Shown: positions 8,600-18,218, numbered from the stretch's first letter. The stretch is 64,000 nucleotides of DNA from Sporocytophaga sp. (GCF_017745095.1 NZ_JAGHZZ010000010.1:20997-84996); one strand, 5' to 3'. Translations and numbers: made by a program. Notes: a model not told the origin generated them from the sequence alone.

Positions 8600-11020
8600 A
8601 TGAAATCATTCTATAATGTATCCACATTTGGGGCAATAGTATTCTTACTTCTATTCCACACATCTTATGCACAACAACTGGCATTTCCGTCCGCAGAAGG
8701 CTATGGGAAATTCACTACTGGTGGAAGAGGTGGTAAATTGTACATCGTAACCAATTTAAATGACGCTGGAAGTGGCTCTTTGAGGGAAGCTTTGCAAGCA
8801 ATCGGCAAAAGAACTGTAATCTTTAAAGTATCAGGCATTATCAACCTTCAATCCAGTATCAATATCAGCAACGGAGACCTTTCTGTATTAGGTCAGACTG
8901 CACCTGGCGATGGAATTTGTATTGCCAATTACACAGTTCAATTATCAGCAAGTAATATAATAATCAGATATATGCGCTTCAGGCCTGGAAGCATTCAAAC
9001 CAGTGAATACGATGCTTCATGGGGGCGGAATAACAGTAATATTATTTTGGATCATTGTTCTTATTCATGGGGGAATGATGAGCAAGCTAGCTTTTATGAC
9101 AATACAAATTTCACCATGCAATATTGTATCATCACTGAAAGCTTTTATCATTCTACACATCCTAAAGGAGATCACGGTTTTGGCGGTATCTGGGGGGGTA
9201 TGGGGGCAACTTTTCATCACAACCTGATTGCTAACCATACCAGTAGAACTCCACGTTTCTGCGGAGCACGCTATCATTTAACAACAGCGTCTACTGAGAA
9301 AGTTGATTTCAGAAATAACGTGATATTCAATTGGGGCTATAACAACGTGTATGGTGGTGAATCGGGCAATCATAACCTGGTGAATAACTATTACAAGCCA
9401 GGTCCTGCTACCTCAACCGGAAAAGTAAGATATCGGATTGTAGAACCTTCTGATTCAAAATCAGCAGGAAATCCCATCAGCAAGTGGTATGTCAGTGGTA
9501 ACTATGTTGATGGAAATGCAATAGTGACATCGGACAATTGGAACGGAGGAGTACAACCGGGAGATGCTTCTATTGCACTTAGCGAACTAAAACTTAACTC
9601 AGCTCTCACTGGCATAAATATCAATACTCAATCGGCAGCGGATGCTTATACAAAAGTACTTGCTATAGCCGGAGCTAGTCTAAAAAGAGATGCAGTGGAT
9701 ACACGTACTGTTAACTCAGTTAAGAGCGGAACGTCAAGTTATGGAGGAGCTTATGGAGCAAAAACGGGAATTATTGATAATGAATTACAAGTGGGAGGGT
9801 TTCCCACTTATTCAAGTTCAACAGCCCCGGCAGATTCAGATAATGACGGGATGCCAGATTCATGGGAGATTGCACATGGCTTGAATAAATCGACAGCAGA
9901 TCAAAATGCAGATCGTGATGGAGATGGATATACCAACCTGGAAGAGTATGCAGGATGTCTGGTTGGTGAATTTACCACATGCGATCCTACTTCTGTTAAT
10001 ATACTGCCAACAGTGAATATTACATTACCCACAAACAATACCAGTTTCAATGAACCTGCTTCCATTACAATCAATGCTACTGCAACGGATACAGATGGTT
10101 TAATATCGAAAGTGGAGTTTTATAACGGGGTAACTTTGTTAGGAACTGATGCTACCTCAGCATATAGCTATACCTGGAGTGGAGTAACTGCTGGAACATA
10201 TACTATCACTGCTAAAGCAATAGATAATTTAGGAGCGGCAACTACATCTTCTCCAATCATAATAATTGTAAATTCAATACCAAAAGATTGCAACGGTACC
10301 ACCAATGGCACAGCTACTTTGGATAATTGCAGTCGGTGCGTTGGAGGAACAACGGGTAAAAATCCATGCGCATCCGTGAGTGAAGCTGAAACAGAAACTT
10401 GTAGCTTTGATGGTGTTATTGAAACAAAAAATGCAGGTTATAAAGGGACTTCCTATCTCAATATTGACAATGCAATCGGAACTTCAGTCATATTTAAAAT
10501 TTCTGCAAGCAGCTCAGGTATTGCTATAATCAGCTTCCGGTATGCAAATGGAGGAACAACAGACAGACCCGCTGAAGTTACTCTTAACGATATTGTCCTT
10601 TCCAATAAACTTGGCTTTCCATCCACTGGTGTTTTTACTACATGGAGTTCAGTAGATCTGCAAATAAACTTGCAGGAGGGGATTAACACATTGAAATTAT
10701 CTTCTATTACCATTGATGGACTGCCGAATATAGATCAGTTGGGCTTTGTTAGTCAGGGAATTGCTTTTGCAAATTGCCAGGTTGTTACAGCCTTGGAAGA
10801 TATCCAAAAGGAAAATTCTGTTTCAATTTATCCGAATCCGAGTAGCAGTAATTTTTATATCAGCTTAAATAAACCCCAAGATATTGAAATTACAAATGGG
10901 GAAGGAAAGATCTTGAAAAGCTTCAGTAATGTGTCATATCAAGAGTTTGGTGATGATCTGAAGCCGGGTTTATACTTTGCCAAAACTCTGAATAAAGTTT
11001 ATAAGTTTGTCAAGTATTAG
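8600..11020 (+). CDS. Secreted multidomain pectate lyase (PL1) with CBM and T9SS sorting domain
   Basis: This 806-aa extracellular enzyme should cleave polygalacturonate by beta-elimination. In order: signal peptide (1-24), a right-handed beta-helix of polysaccharide lyase family 1 type (about 28-330; GGRGGKLYIVTNLNDAGSGS, ILDHCSYSWGNDE, HHNLIANHTSRTPRFCG), a calcium-type DSDNDGMPDSW / DRDGDGYTNLEEY segment (about 412-455), an Ig-like domain (about 470-555), a Cys-rich connector ending TGKNPC (about 563-590), a CBM6/35-like module (about 597-725), and a type A Por sorting domain (YPNPSSSNF to the C-terminal KFVKY). Export through the type IX secretion system is inferred from that last domain. 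The connector, CBM and tail closely resemble those of the gene at 12702, which suggests that both target the same cell-wall material. A terminator follows directly. Confidence 0.9.
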   Translation: MKSFYNVSTFGAIVFLLLFHTSYAQQLAFPSAEGYGKFTTGGRGGKLYIVTNLNDAGSGSLREALQAIGKRTVIFKVSGIINLQSSINISNGDLSVLGQTAPGDGICIANYTVQLSASNIIIRYMRFRPGSIQTSEYDASWGRNNSNIILDHCSYSWGNDEQASFYDNTNFTMQYCIITESFYHSTHPKGDHGFGGIWGGMGATFHHNLIANHTSRTPRFCGARYHLTTASTEKVDFRNNVIFNWGYNNVYGGESGNHNLVNNYYKPGPATSTGKVRYRIVEPSDSKSAGNPISKWYVSGNYVDGNAIVTSDNWNGGVQPGDASIALSELKLNSALTGININTQSAADAYTKVLAIAGASLKRDAVDTRTVNSVKSGTSSYGGAYGAKTGIIDNELQVGGFPTYSSSTAPADSDNDGMPDSWEIAHGLNKSTADQNADRDGDGYTNLEEYAGCLVGEFTTCDPTSVNILPTVNITLPTNNTSFNEPASITINATATDTDGLISKVEFYNGVTLLGTDATSAYSYTWSGVTAGTYTITAKAIDNLGAATTSSPIIIIVNSIPKDCNGTTNGTATLDNCSRCVGGTTGKNPCASVSEAETETCSFDGVIETKNAGYKGTSYLNIDNAIGTSVIFKISASSSGIAIISFRYANGGTTDRPAEVTLNDIVLSNKLGFPSTGVFTTWSSVDLQINLQEGINTLKLSSITIDGLPNIDQLGFVSQGIAFANCQVVTALEDIQKENSVSIYPNPSSSNFYISLNKPQDIEITNGEGKILKSFSNVSYQEFGDDLKPGLYFAKTLNKVYKFVKY

Positions 11021-11024
11021 AAAT

Positions 11025-11062
11025 AAAAAGAGGGCATTACTAATTTGCAATGACCTCTTTTT
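11025..11062. terminator. Bidirectional terminator between pectate lyase and convergent gene
   Basis: AAAAAGAGGGCATT (11025-11038) pairs with AATGACCTCTTTTT (11049-11062) with one mismatch. The A-run and T-run on either side allow it to serve both the pectate lyase gene and the convergent gene ending at 11101. Confidence 0.8.
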
Positions 11063-11100
11063 ATACTATTAATATTTCTGAAATGTATTTCTGATCAGAA

Positions 11101-12459
11101 TCATTTTTGAATTATAATTAATCTATTGTAGTTATTGTCTCCTTGTTTTACTTGTAATTGATATGTACCATTACTCAATCCTGGAACTTCTATAATGCCT
11201 TTCTCCAATGAGATCTGTTCCTGATATACTTCAATGCCATGCATGTTTGTAATTGTTATTAATGATTCTTCAAGTTTTAAATCAGAGTCTATATACATTA
11301 ATCCATTTGATGGGTTAGGGTAAATCTGAAATCTTTCGTTTTCATTTGTGGATGTACTGATATTAAGGATTTGTGGATCAGAATCATCTTTCACTTTTAA
11401 TAAATACATATCCGTTATGTTTTCAGGTTGTCCAAACGAATAGGAACCACTCACAATAAAATATCCATCGGCGTAAGAGATCTTACGAGGACTACCATAA
11501 AAAATTTTTGTCCAAAGAGTGTCTCCGTTCTGATCGATTTTAATCATGCTATTTAATTGGTCTGCTCCCCAATTAACAGAACAAATTACGACGAAGTTAC
11601 TATCATATGCGGTGGTCATGCTATACGTAGAGAGGATTTGATCTTGATGAGTTTTTGTCCAAAGTGTATCACCATTTTGGTCTATTTTCATAAGAGTCAA
11701 AAAGATTCCTTTGTTGAGATAAAAAGTACTGCAAGCAGCCATGTAGTTTCCATCTTTTGTCAATTCAATGCCCTTAATATAAGAGAAATAGGCATCCTTT
11801 AATTTGTGTTCTTTGCTGAATATTAAATCGCCTGCTGCATTGTAATGCGCAATTATGCTATATCCCGCAAGTACCACTCCATCGGAAACCTTTTTCATTG
11901 TAGCAGCAAATTCATTTTCTTTAGTACCTGTCGTTCTTGTCCAAATCGTATCGCCATTGATATTCGTTTTTATCAGATGCAAATCCATTGAAGAATTAGC
12001 TTCTGAATATATATTTCCACCAAGATAAAGGTTTCCTTCCTTGTCTTCTCTTATAAAACTAGCTCCATTTCGTTTCTGAATACCTGATTTTTTGGTCCAT
12101 AGAATATCACCATTTTGATCAAATTTACCCCATACTGATTCATTTTGATAGGACCCGGCAAATGCAAAGTTACCGTCAAGCGTTCTTATCACATCATATG
12201 CGGAATTGCCAGTAATTTTTTTTACCCATAAGGTATCTCCATTGGCATGTGTTCTAACTATTAAGAAAGAACTTTCATCCCCGTTATTGCTATCTTTTCC
12301 ATTTCCTACACTAATTATATCTCCATTTTCAGCAGGAGCGCTTCCATATAATTCTTCAATTGTGTATTTATTTATTTTTCTTTCCCAATCTTGACCGAGA
12401 CATAATGAGAATGAAAAAGTCATTATTGCAATGATTAGTTTAAATCTTAAGGTTAACAT
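11101..12459 (-). CDS. Secreted NGDTLW-repeat (propeller-like) protein with T9SS sorting domain
   Basis: This 452-aa exported protein has a signal peptide (about 1-22, ending CLGQ). The body carries five copies of a motif of the form NGD(T/I)(L/I)W(T/V)(K/R), each roughly 45-65 residues apart. In Bacteroidota this motif marks blade-like repeats of secreted propeller or delta-60-like proteins with no known enzyme activity. The last 80 residues form a type A Por sorting domain (FQIYPNPSNGLMYID, with NGTYQLQV and LIIIQK at the end), so cell-surface display or release by T9SS is inferred. It lies antisense between the two CBM enzymes, but nothing shows a functional link. The function is unknown. 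Confidence 0.85.
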   Translation of the reverse strand: MLTLRFKLIIAIMTFSFSLCLGQDWERKINKYTIEELYGSAPAENGDIISVGNGKDSNNGDESSFLIVRTHANGDTLWVKKITGNSAYDVIRTLDGNFAFAGSYQNESVWGKFDQNGDILWTKKSGIQKRNGASFIREDKEGNLYLGGNIYSEANSSMDLHLIKTNINGDTIWTRTTGTKENEFAATMKKVSDGVVLAGYSIIAHYNAAGDLIFSKEHKLKDAYFSYIKGIELTKDGNYMAACSTFYLNKGIFLTLMKIDQNGDTLWTKTHQDQILSTYSMTTAYDSNFVVICSVNWGADQLNSMIKIDQNGDTLWTKIFYGSPRKISYADGYFIVSGSYSFGQPENITDMYLLKVKDDSDPQILNISTSTNENERFQIYPNPSNGLMYIDSDLKLEESLITITNMHGIEVYQEQISLEKGIIEVPGLSNGTYQLQVKQGDNNYNRLIIIQK

Positions 12460-12643
12460 AATAGATTTTAAAAATTGAAATTTTATTTGAAAAGTTTAAA
12501 TATTATTCAAGTTAATTAATTTTGACAAGTTTATAAAATAAGCTTCTCAAAGTGTATTACTGTGCCATCCTTTTGTCTCTACATTCTATTGTTATCTGAC
12601 CAAATCAGCCGCTTAGATTTTATTAATTATATTTTTTAAATAT

Positions 12644-12684
12644 ATGTTACTTCTAAGTTTTCCTCTGGGTATTCTTCTTGAAAA
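12644..12684 (+). promoter_or_regulatory. 41-bp element shared with 8499-8539 (copy 2)
   Basis: Second copy of the gap-free shared element, with blocks ATGTTACTT, TTTT, GGGTATTC and TGAAAA. It ends 17 bp before the ATG at 12702. In copy 1 the gap to the ATG is 60 bp, so translation here may start further downstream than 12702. Confidence 0.5.
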
Positions 12685-12701
12685 TTTGACCTATTTGCTT
12701 T

Positions 12702-14651
12702 ATGTACCCAATTTCTCCATGCCTCTCAAATGTGTGCAAATCTTGGTTGTCAATAGTTATAGTTAAAAAGATTCTCATATCCTTTTTAATGCTATTATGT
12801 TTAGGACTATATTCTTATGCTCAGTCATTTACAACTAAAGAAGGTTTGTATGACCAGAGTAAAACCAATGATCTTGGACTGCAAATGGCTATAGGCACAG
12901 AAACTGTGACTGTTTTTAAACCTACTGCCACTTCAGATCATTATAGCAATGGGGTGGTTATGGTTGGCTTTAAAGGTTATTTGTACTGCCAATGGCAAAG
13001 TTCTTATACCAATGAAGATTCACGGGATACTTGGGTAGCATATAGCAGAAGTAAAGACGGAAAAACCTGGACAGCTCCTATGAGATTAGCCGTGCCGACG
13101 AGTACTTATTATTGCACATCAGGCGGTTGGTGGGTAAATGGTGATACACTTGTAGCCTATGTAAATGTTTGGCCAACATCTCTTTCTCCCAGAGGTGGAT
13201 TAGCCTATTATTCAACAAGTACGGATGGCTTAACATGGTCGTCGATAAAGCAGGTAAAGATGTCTGATGGAACCGTAATGAAAGGAATCATAGAACAAGA
13301 TCCGCATGCCTTACCAAATGGTCGCATCATATGTGCAGCACATTTTCAGCCAGGATTGATTGCTGCTCCGATTTATACCGATGATCAGTCGGGTATTAGA
13401 GGATGGAAAAGAGCAACATATACAAACATGACGTATACCGGTGATGTTACAAGAGAAATTGAACCTAGCTGGTTCTGGCAAAGAAATGGCTCTGCTGTGA
13501 TGATCTTTCGAGACCAGACAAGCACTTACCATAAATTATCAGCCAAGAGTACTGATAACGGGAAAACCTGGTCTACAGCAGTACTTACAGATAATCCGGA
13601 TTCAAGGGCAAAACAAAGTGCGGGTAATTTGCCAGATGGTAGTGCTTACATGGTGCATAATCCCGTCCCTAATAAAAACAGAACGCCTTTAACCATAACT
13701 TTAAGTCAGGATGGGCAATTGTTTGACAGAGCATTTGTGATGAGAAAAGGAGGGAATGATCTACAAGCGCAGCAATATACAGGAACCGCTAAAACATTAG
13801 GATACAGTTATCCGAAATCAACAGTGTGGAATGGCTATCTGTATGCTGCCTATTCTACTAATAAAGAAGATGTGGAATATACAAGAATACCTTTGTCTAG
13901 CTTGGGAATGGTCAATCAATGTATTTTTGGGTCATTTGATGAATGTGGTAATTGTACAGGAACAATGACAGGATTAAATCCTTGTGGGTATGAGTCGGAG
14001 TTTGTGGCTGAAGTTGAAGTCGATGCTTGTAAGTATGATGGGGTCTTTGAAACTAAAAATGCAGGTTATAAAGGAACCGGATATATCAATATCGACAATG
14101 CAATTGGTACTAGTATTACCTTCTCTATCAATGCATCTACTTCTGGAAGTAAGACAATAAGCTTAAGATATGCGAATGGTGGAACTGCTGACAGACCAGC
14201 GACGATTATACTTGATGGTTATGACTTAAGATATACTCTTAGTTTCCCTGGCACCGGAGCATTCACTACTTATAAAACAATAAACCTTACAATAAATCTC
14301 AGTGCAGGAGCACATCAGCTAGAACTCATTTCTGCTACATCAGATGGATTACCAAATCTGGATCAGATTGATTATTTGAGTAAAGATGTAAGGAAAGATT
14401 CTTGCATAACCGTTGTTACCGATATAGTTGAAAGTAACAGTAAGCCAGTATTAGAGTTATATCCGAATCCTAGTATGACTAGCTTTCATGTTAAATTGAG
14501 TGTTCCGAAAGATCTTGAGATTTACAATGTTGATGGAAAGCACATCAGGGTCTACAAGAATATATCTGTGCTTGAATTTGGGAATGAATTACTGCCAGGA
14601 ATATATTTTGCTAAAATTGGAAATGAAGTGCACAAGTTTGTAAAGTATTAA
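12702..14651 (+). CDS. Secreted Asp-box (BNR/sialidase-fold) protein with CBM and T9SS sorting domain
   Basis: This protein of up to 649 aa has a signal peptide (KKILISFLMLLCLGLYSYAQ, residues 22-41) and a six-bladed-propeller-type region. The propeller region carries three Asp-box motifs: SRSKDGKTW, STSTDGLTW and STDNGKTW. Asp-box proteins include sialidases and many other exo-glycosidases or lyases, so the substrate is uncertain. The linkage to pectate lyase hints at plant polysaccharides. A Cys-rich connector (DECGNCTG to TGLNPC), a CBM6/35-like module and a type A sorting domain (ELYPNPSMTSF to KFVKY) follow, very like the gene at 8600. The start is uncertain: the 20 residues before the signal peptide are not signal-like, and GTG 12732 or TTG 12747 would give a more normal leader and match the 60-bp spacing of the upstream element. 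Confidence 0.85.
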   Translation: MYPISPCLSNVCKSWLSIVIVKKILISFLMLLCLGLYSYAQSFTTKEGLYDQSKTNDLGLQMAIGTETVTVFKPTATSDHYSNGVVMVGFKGYLYCQWQSSYTNEDSRDTWVAYSRSKDGKTWTAPMRLAVPTSTYYCTSGGWWVNGDTLVAYVNVWPTSLSPRGGLAYYSTSTDGLTWSSIKQVKMSDGTVMKGIIEQDPHALPNGRIICAAHFQPGLIAAPIYTDDQSGIRGWKRATYTNMTYTGDVTREIEPSWFWQRNGSAVMIFRDQTSTYHKLSAKSTDNGKTWSTAVLTDNPDSRAKQSAGNLPDGSAYMVHNPVPNKNRTPLTITLSQDGQLFDRAFVMRKGGNDLQAQQYTGTAKTLGYSYPKSTVWNGYLYAAYSTNKEDVEYTRIPLSSLGMVNQCIFGSFDECGNCTGTMTGLNPCGYESEFVAEVEVDACKYDGVFETKNAGYKGTGYINIDNAIGTSITFSINASTSGSKTISLRYANGGTADRPATIILDGYDLRYTLSFPGTGAFTTYKTINLTINLSAGAHQLELISATSDGLPNLDQIDYLSKDVRKDSCITVVTDIVESNSKPVLELYPNPSMTSFHVKLSVPKDLEIYNVDGKHIRVYKNISVLEFGNELLPGIYFAKIGNEVHKFVKY

Positions 14652-14819
14652 AAAAATAAATTATGAAGGTCTTCAATTGGGTTGTCTTTCTTTTGCAGTT
14701 TTTCTCCATACATTTTTTTTGATACTGGGCAAATAATTGATTTAAATCATCTTTTTTGGAAGACCTGATCATTTTTTTTAGATTCAGACTATTCTTTCTT
14801 GCAAGTAAGATTTGTTACG

Positions 14820-17078
14820 ATGGAAAAAAATGATTTAAGGCAATTGTCAGGGCAACAATGTGAAAAGGTTTTTGAATTAATGAAATCCTCCGCACATGGA
14901 ATCGCAGAATATGAGGCTCAAGCAAGACTTAAAATCCACGGATTGAATAATTTTATTAATGAGTATAAGTTCTCATGGGCTAAAAAACTTTTTAAATCAT
15001 TCAGAAATCCATTTAACATACTTCTAGTTGGTTTGGCCGGTATCTCCTTATTGAGCCATGACAAGAGAGCTGCTATTGTTTTAAGTGTTATGGTTTTATT
15101 TAGTTCTATTCTCCGATTTATTCAGGAATATAAATCAGGTAAAGAAGCTGAAAAATTAAGGGCTTTAGTGGGGACTAAAGCCATAGTATATAGGCCAGAA
15201 GCAGATCTTGCAAAAAAGTATGAGATTGCCATAAAAAATCTTGTTCCGGGAGATGTCATTCATTTGTCGGCAGGAGATATGATTCCCGCAGATGTCAGAA
15301 TTATTTCTTCAAAAGACCTTTTTATTAATCAGGCTACACTTAGCGGTGAAGCCTTTCCTGTTGAAAAAACATCTAATGTGTCTGTGAATTTGGAAACAGA
15401 TCTTTTCGATCTTGAGAACATTGGATTTATGGGATCTAATGTAGTAAGCGGATTTGGAAAAGCCATTGTTCTGAATACCGGTAAGCTTACCTACCTGGGA
15501 TCTATTTCTGAACATGTTCTTGAAGAACGTGAAACTACAGCATTTGAAAGGGGGATTACGAAATTCAGTTATCTTTTGATAAAATTCATGTTTGTTATGG
15601 TGCCTTTGGTATTTGTGATTAACGGGATATCAAAGGGAGACTGGATTCAGGCCTTTCTCTTTGCAATTGCAGTGGCAGTGGGACTTACTCCTGAGATGTT
15701 ACCAATGATTGTGACTACGAATCTGGCCAAGGGAGCAGTAGCCATGGCGAAAAAGAAAGTAATTGTTAAGCGACTGAATTCTATACAAAATTTTGGAGCT
15801 ATAAATATTTTATGTACAGATAAAACAGGGACATTGACTCAGGATAAAGTGGTTCTGATAAAGCATATTGATGTAAAGGGTGAAGAGTCTGATGATGTAT
15901 TAAAGTATGCATATCTGAATAGTTATTTCCAAACAGGATTGAAGAATTTGCTCGACGTCGCGATCTTAAGCCAGGCTGATCTAACAAATGAATTAAAAGT
16001 ATGCACTGATTATTCGTTAGCTGATGAAATTCCTTTTGACTTTGAGCGAAGGAGAATGTCTGTCGTAATTAATGAACTACATGATCATCATGAGCTAATC
16101 TGTAAAGGCGCTGTGGAAGAAATTTTTGATGTATGCACCAAAGTGAAGATAAAGGATCAAATATATGACCTTGATGATAGCAGAAGGTCCGAAATATATC
16201 ATTTATCTGAAGAGCTGAATCAAGATGGATTAAGGGTTATAGCAATTGCATACAAAGAAATTCCTAATATAAATAAAGTATATTCCAGAGAAGATGAGAA
16301 TGATTTGATTTTATTGGGGTATGTTGCCTTTTTAGATCCCCCAAAAGAATCGGCTGCCCCAGCAATAATATCCTTAAAGAATGCAGGTGTTACAATAAAG
16401 ATTCTAACAGGAGATAATGAATTAGTAACCAGAAAAGTTTGCAATCAAGTAGGAGTGCTTTCTGACAAAATAATTTTAGGAAGTGAAATTGAGAGATCAC
16501 CAGAAGATGAGATACCGGTCATAGCAGAACAATACAACGTTTTTGCAAAATTAAATCCTGATCAAAAGAGGAAAATAATTAAAGCTCTACAATCAAAAGG
16601 CAATGTTGTAGGATATATGGGCGATGGAATTAATGATGCACCAGCCCTTAAAGTATCTGATATAGGCATTTCTGTTGATTCAGCAGTGGATATTGCAAAA
16701 GAGGTTGCCGATATTATTTTGCTTGAGAAAAGCTTGATGGTTCTGAAAGATGGTATTATCGAAGGTCGCAGGACTTTTGGAAATACAATTAAATATATCA
16801 AAATGTCGGCCAGCTCTAATTTTGGAAATATGTTTAGTATGGTTGGAGCAAGCTTACTTCTTCCTTTTTTGCCAATGCTTCCAATACAACTCTTAATTCA
16901 AAACCTTTTATATGATATATCTCAAACAGCAATACCTTTTGATAAAGTTGATGCAGAATATACTTTGATTCCCAGAAAATGGGATATATCTAATATTACC
17001 AAATATATGTTTTTTATAGGTCCGATTTCTTCGGTATTTGATTATATTACCTTTGCCCTGCTCTGGTACATATTTTAG
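14820..17078 (+). CDS. mgtA: MgtA/MgtB-type Mg2+ P-type ATPase, N-terminal ~752 residues (frameshifted)
   Basis: This is the main part of a P3-type magnesium-importing ATPase of the inner membrane. Visible parts are the cation-ATPase N-terminal domain, paired membrane helices, the actuator loop with ATLSGEAFPVEK (the conserved Glu is present; the usual TGES is SGEA), the phosphorylation motif CTDKTGTLT, the hinge GDGINDAPAL and C-terminal helices. The frame ends at TAG (17076-17078) directly after FALLWYIF, about 107 residues before the normal family end. The missing part is found intact one base out of frame (17077-17400). Joining them by skipping one T in TTTTAG gives 859 aa, close to the family norm. 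I chose ATG 14820; an upstream in-frame TTG at 14799 is less likely. Causes may be a real mutation, a sequencing error in the T run, or +1 frameshifting. Confidence 0.87.
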   Translation: MEKNDLRQLSGQQCEKVFELMKSSAHGIAEYEAQARLKIHGLNNFINEYKFSWAKKLFKSFRNPFNILLVGLAGISLLSHDKRAAIVLSVMVLFSSILRFIQEYKSGKEAEKLRALVGTKAIVYRPEADLAKKYEIAIKNLVPGDVIHLSAGDMIPADVRIISSKDLFINQATLSGEAFPVEKTSNVSVNLETDLFDLENIGFMGSNVVSGFGKAIVLNTGKLTYLGSISEHVLEERETTAFERGITKFSYLLIKFMFVMVPLVFVINGISKGDWIQAFLFAIAVAVGLTPEMLPMIVTTNLAKGAVAMAKKKVIVKRLNSIQNFGAINILCTDKTGTLTQDKVVLIKHIDVKGEESDDVLKYAYLNSYFQTGLKNLLDVAILSQADLTNELKVCTDYSLADEIPFDFERRRMSVVINELHDHHELICKGAVEEIFDVCTKVKIKDQIYDLDDSRRSEIYHLSEELNQDGLRVIAIAYKEIPNINKVYSREDENDLILLGYVAFLDPPKESAAPAIISLKNAGVTIKILTGDNELVTRKVCNQVGVLSDKIILGSEIERSPEDEIPVIAEQYNVFAKLNPDQKRKIIKALQSKGNVVGYMGDGINDAPALKVSDIGISVDSAVDIAKEVADIILLEKSLMVLKDGIIEGRRTFGNTIKYIKMSASSNFGNMFSMVGASLLLPFLPMLPIQLLIQNLLYDISQTAIPFDKVDAEYTLIPRKWDISNITKYMFFIGPISSVFDYITFALLWYIF

Positions 17079-17400
17079 AGCCAATACAGTTGAGACCCAA
17101 TCGCTTTTCCAATCAGGGTGGTTTATAGAAGGATTATTTTCTCAGACAATTATAGTTCATGTTATAAGGACTTCTAAAATTCCATTTGTTGAAAGCTGGG
17201 CAAGTCCTCAATTATTGTTTACTACTTTGTTGGTTCTTATAGCAGCTATCTATATCCCTTTTTCTCCAATAGGTACTATTTTAGGATTTCATGCACTTCC
17301 GCCGGTATACTTTTTATATTTGATAGCTTTGATAGGCGGATATATGGCAATAACACAAGTAATAAAGACGTGGCTAATTAGGAAGTATGGATTTAGCTAA
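17077..17400 (+). pseudogene. mgtA: C-terminal ~107 residues of the MgtA-type ATPase, out of frame
   Basis: The frame that follows the premature TAG encodes RANTVETQSLFQSGWFIEG and then the last membrane helices, ending in RKYGFS. This continues the MgtA family alignment (FxANxVExQxLFQSGWFxxGLxxQTxIVHxIRT) without a gap. It has no plausible start codon of its own near the junction, so it is best read as the remainder of the upstream gene rather than a separate protein. No stop interrupts it, and its codons look conserved, which argues that the break is recent, artefactual or bypassed. Confidence 0.8.
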
Positions 17401-17609
17401 ATCTGATACTCGTTAAAACTTGCAGGCTTGAGGAGAAATGTGATTTATATGGTTTAAAAATGAATTAACTTTTTTTATACCAAATGGATATTGGGTTCCG
17501 CTATATAATAAAATGCATTCTGGGTATATTTGATTGCATTGTATGTTCAATTCTAAATTTGTTATTATGATATGACGGTAGCTAGAATTATATTTTCACA
17601 ATAACGACT

Positions 17610-18218
17610 CTACCTCTTTTGCAAACACCATGTGGTCATACAGCGTAGGTTCTGTACATTAGTTGTTTTAATAGGCTCAAAAAGAACTCCATTTAGTTTG
17701 GAGGTATATTCCAATAGCGCTTCTTCATCAATAAGATATCTTACAGAACCGTCAGGCAGCAGCCATGTTCCATTTCCTATATCTTTAATCAGATGTTCTA
17801 TACCAATGGAAGACGCAAGTCTTGTAAACAAGTAACCTCCAGGTTTTAGTACATTCCATATAGAGTTTAGCATTTGTTCAAAATGAATTTGATCTTTAGC
17901 AAAATGGAGCACTGCGCTGCAGATGACAAGATCAAAGTAGTCCTTTGAATAAGGGAGAGCTTCTGCAACACCAGTAATAAAATGATCAGAGGATATGTGG
18001 GGGTTCAAGGAAGTCGATAATTTACGTACTTTGCTGATAGCTTCCGGATCCGGATCTATGCCATAAACATCAAATCCATTTTTCAAAAAATATACAAGGT
18101 TTCTGCCACCTCCGCATCCCACATCAAGAATGGTTTTGCAGTGATCAAAACGTCCTTTGAGCAACTGATCAAACAGATAGATGTCTATGTCTCCGAAATA
18201 TTCTTTTAACGCATTCAT
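17610..18218 (-). CDS. Class I SAM-dependent methyltransferase
   Basis: This 202-aa cytoplasmic protein has the Rossmann-fold methyltransferase signature. Motif I is ILDVGCGGGRNLVYF (30-44), an acidic residue ends strand two (DVYGIDPD), the post-II segment follows, and FDLVICSAVLHFAKD and VLKPGGYLFTR lie later, as in Methyltransf_11/25 proteins. The substrate is not evident. The last half is shorter and holds no extra domain. It is preceded by the DUF983 gene on the same strand, 187 bp away, so co-transcription is possible but not shown. Confidence 0.88.
   Translation of the reverse strand: MNALKEYFGDIDIYLFDQLLKGRFDHCKTILDVGCGGGRNLVYFLKNGFDVYGIDPDPEAISKVRKLSTSLNPHISSDHFITGVAEALPYSKDYFDLVICSAVLHFAKDQIHFEQMLNSIWNVLKPGGYLFTRLASSIGIEHLIKDIGNGTWLLPDGSVRYLIDEEALLEYTSKLNGVLFEPIKTTNVQNLRCMTTWCLQKR

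Noticed and set aside
14662-14800. Magnesium riboswitch (M-box) before mgtA
   Set aside because: I see only a long-range AGGTCTTC/GAAGACCT pair and T-rich sequence, with no M-box core that I can recognise.
17038-17400. A separate 120-aa protein gene after mgtA
   Set aside because: It would need a TTG inside mgtA. Its sequence from 17077 continues the MgtA alignment, so it is the same gene out of frame.
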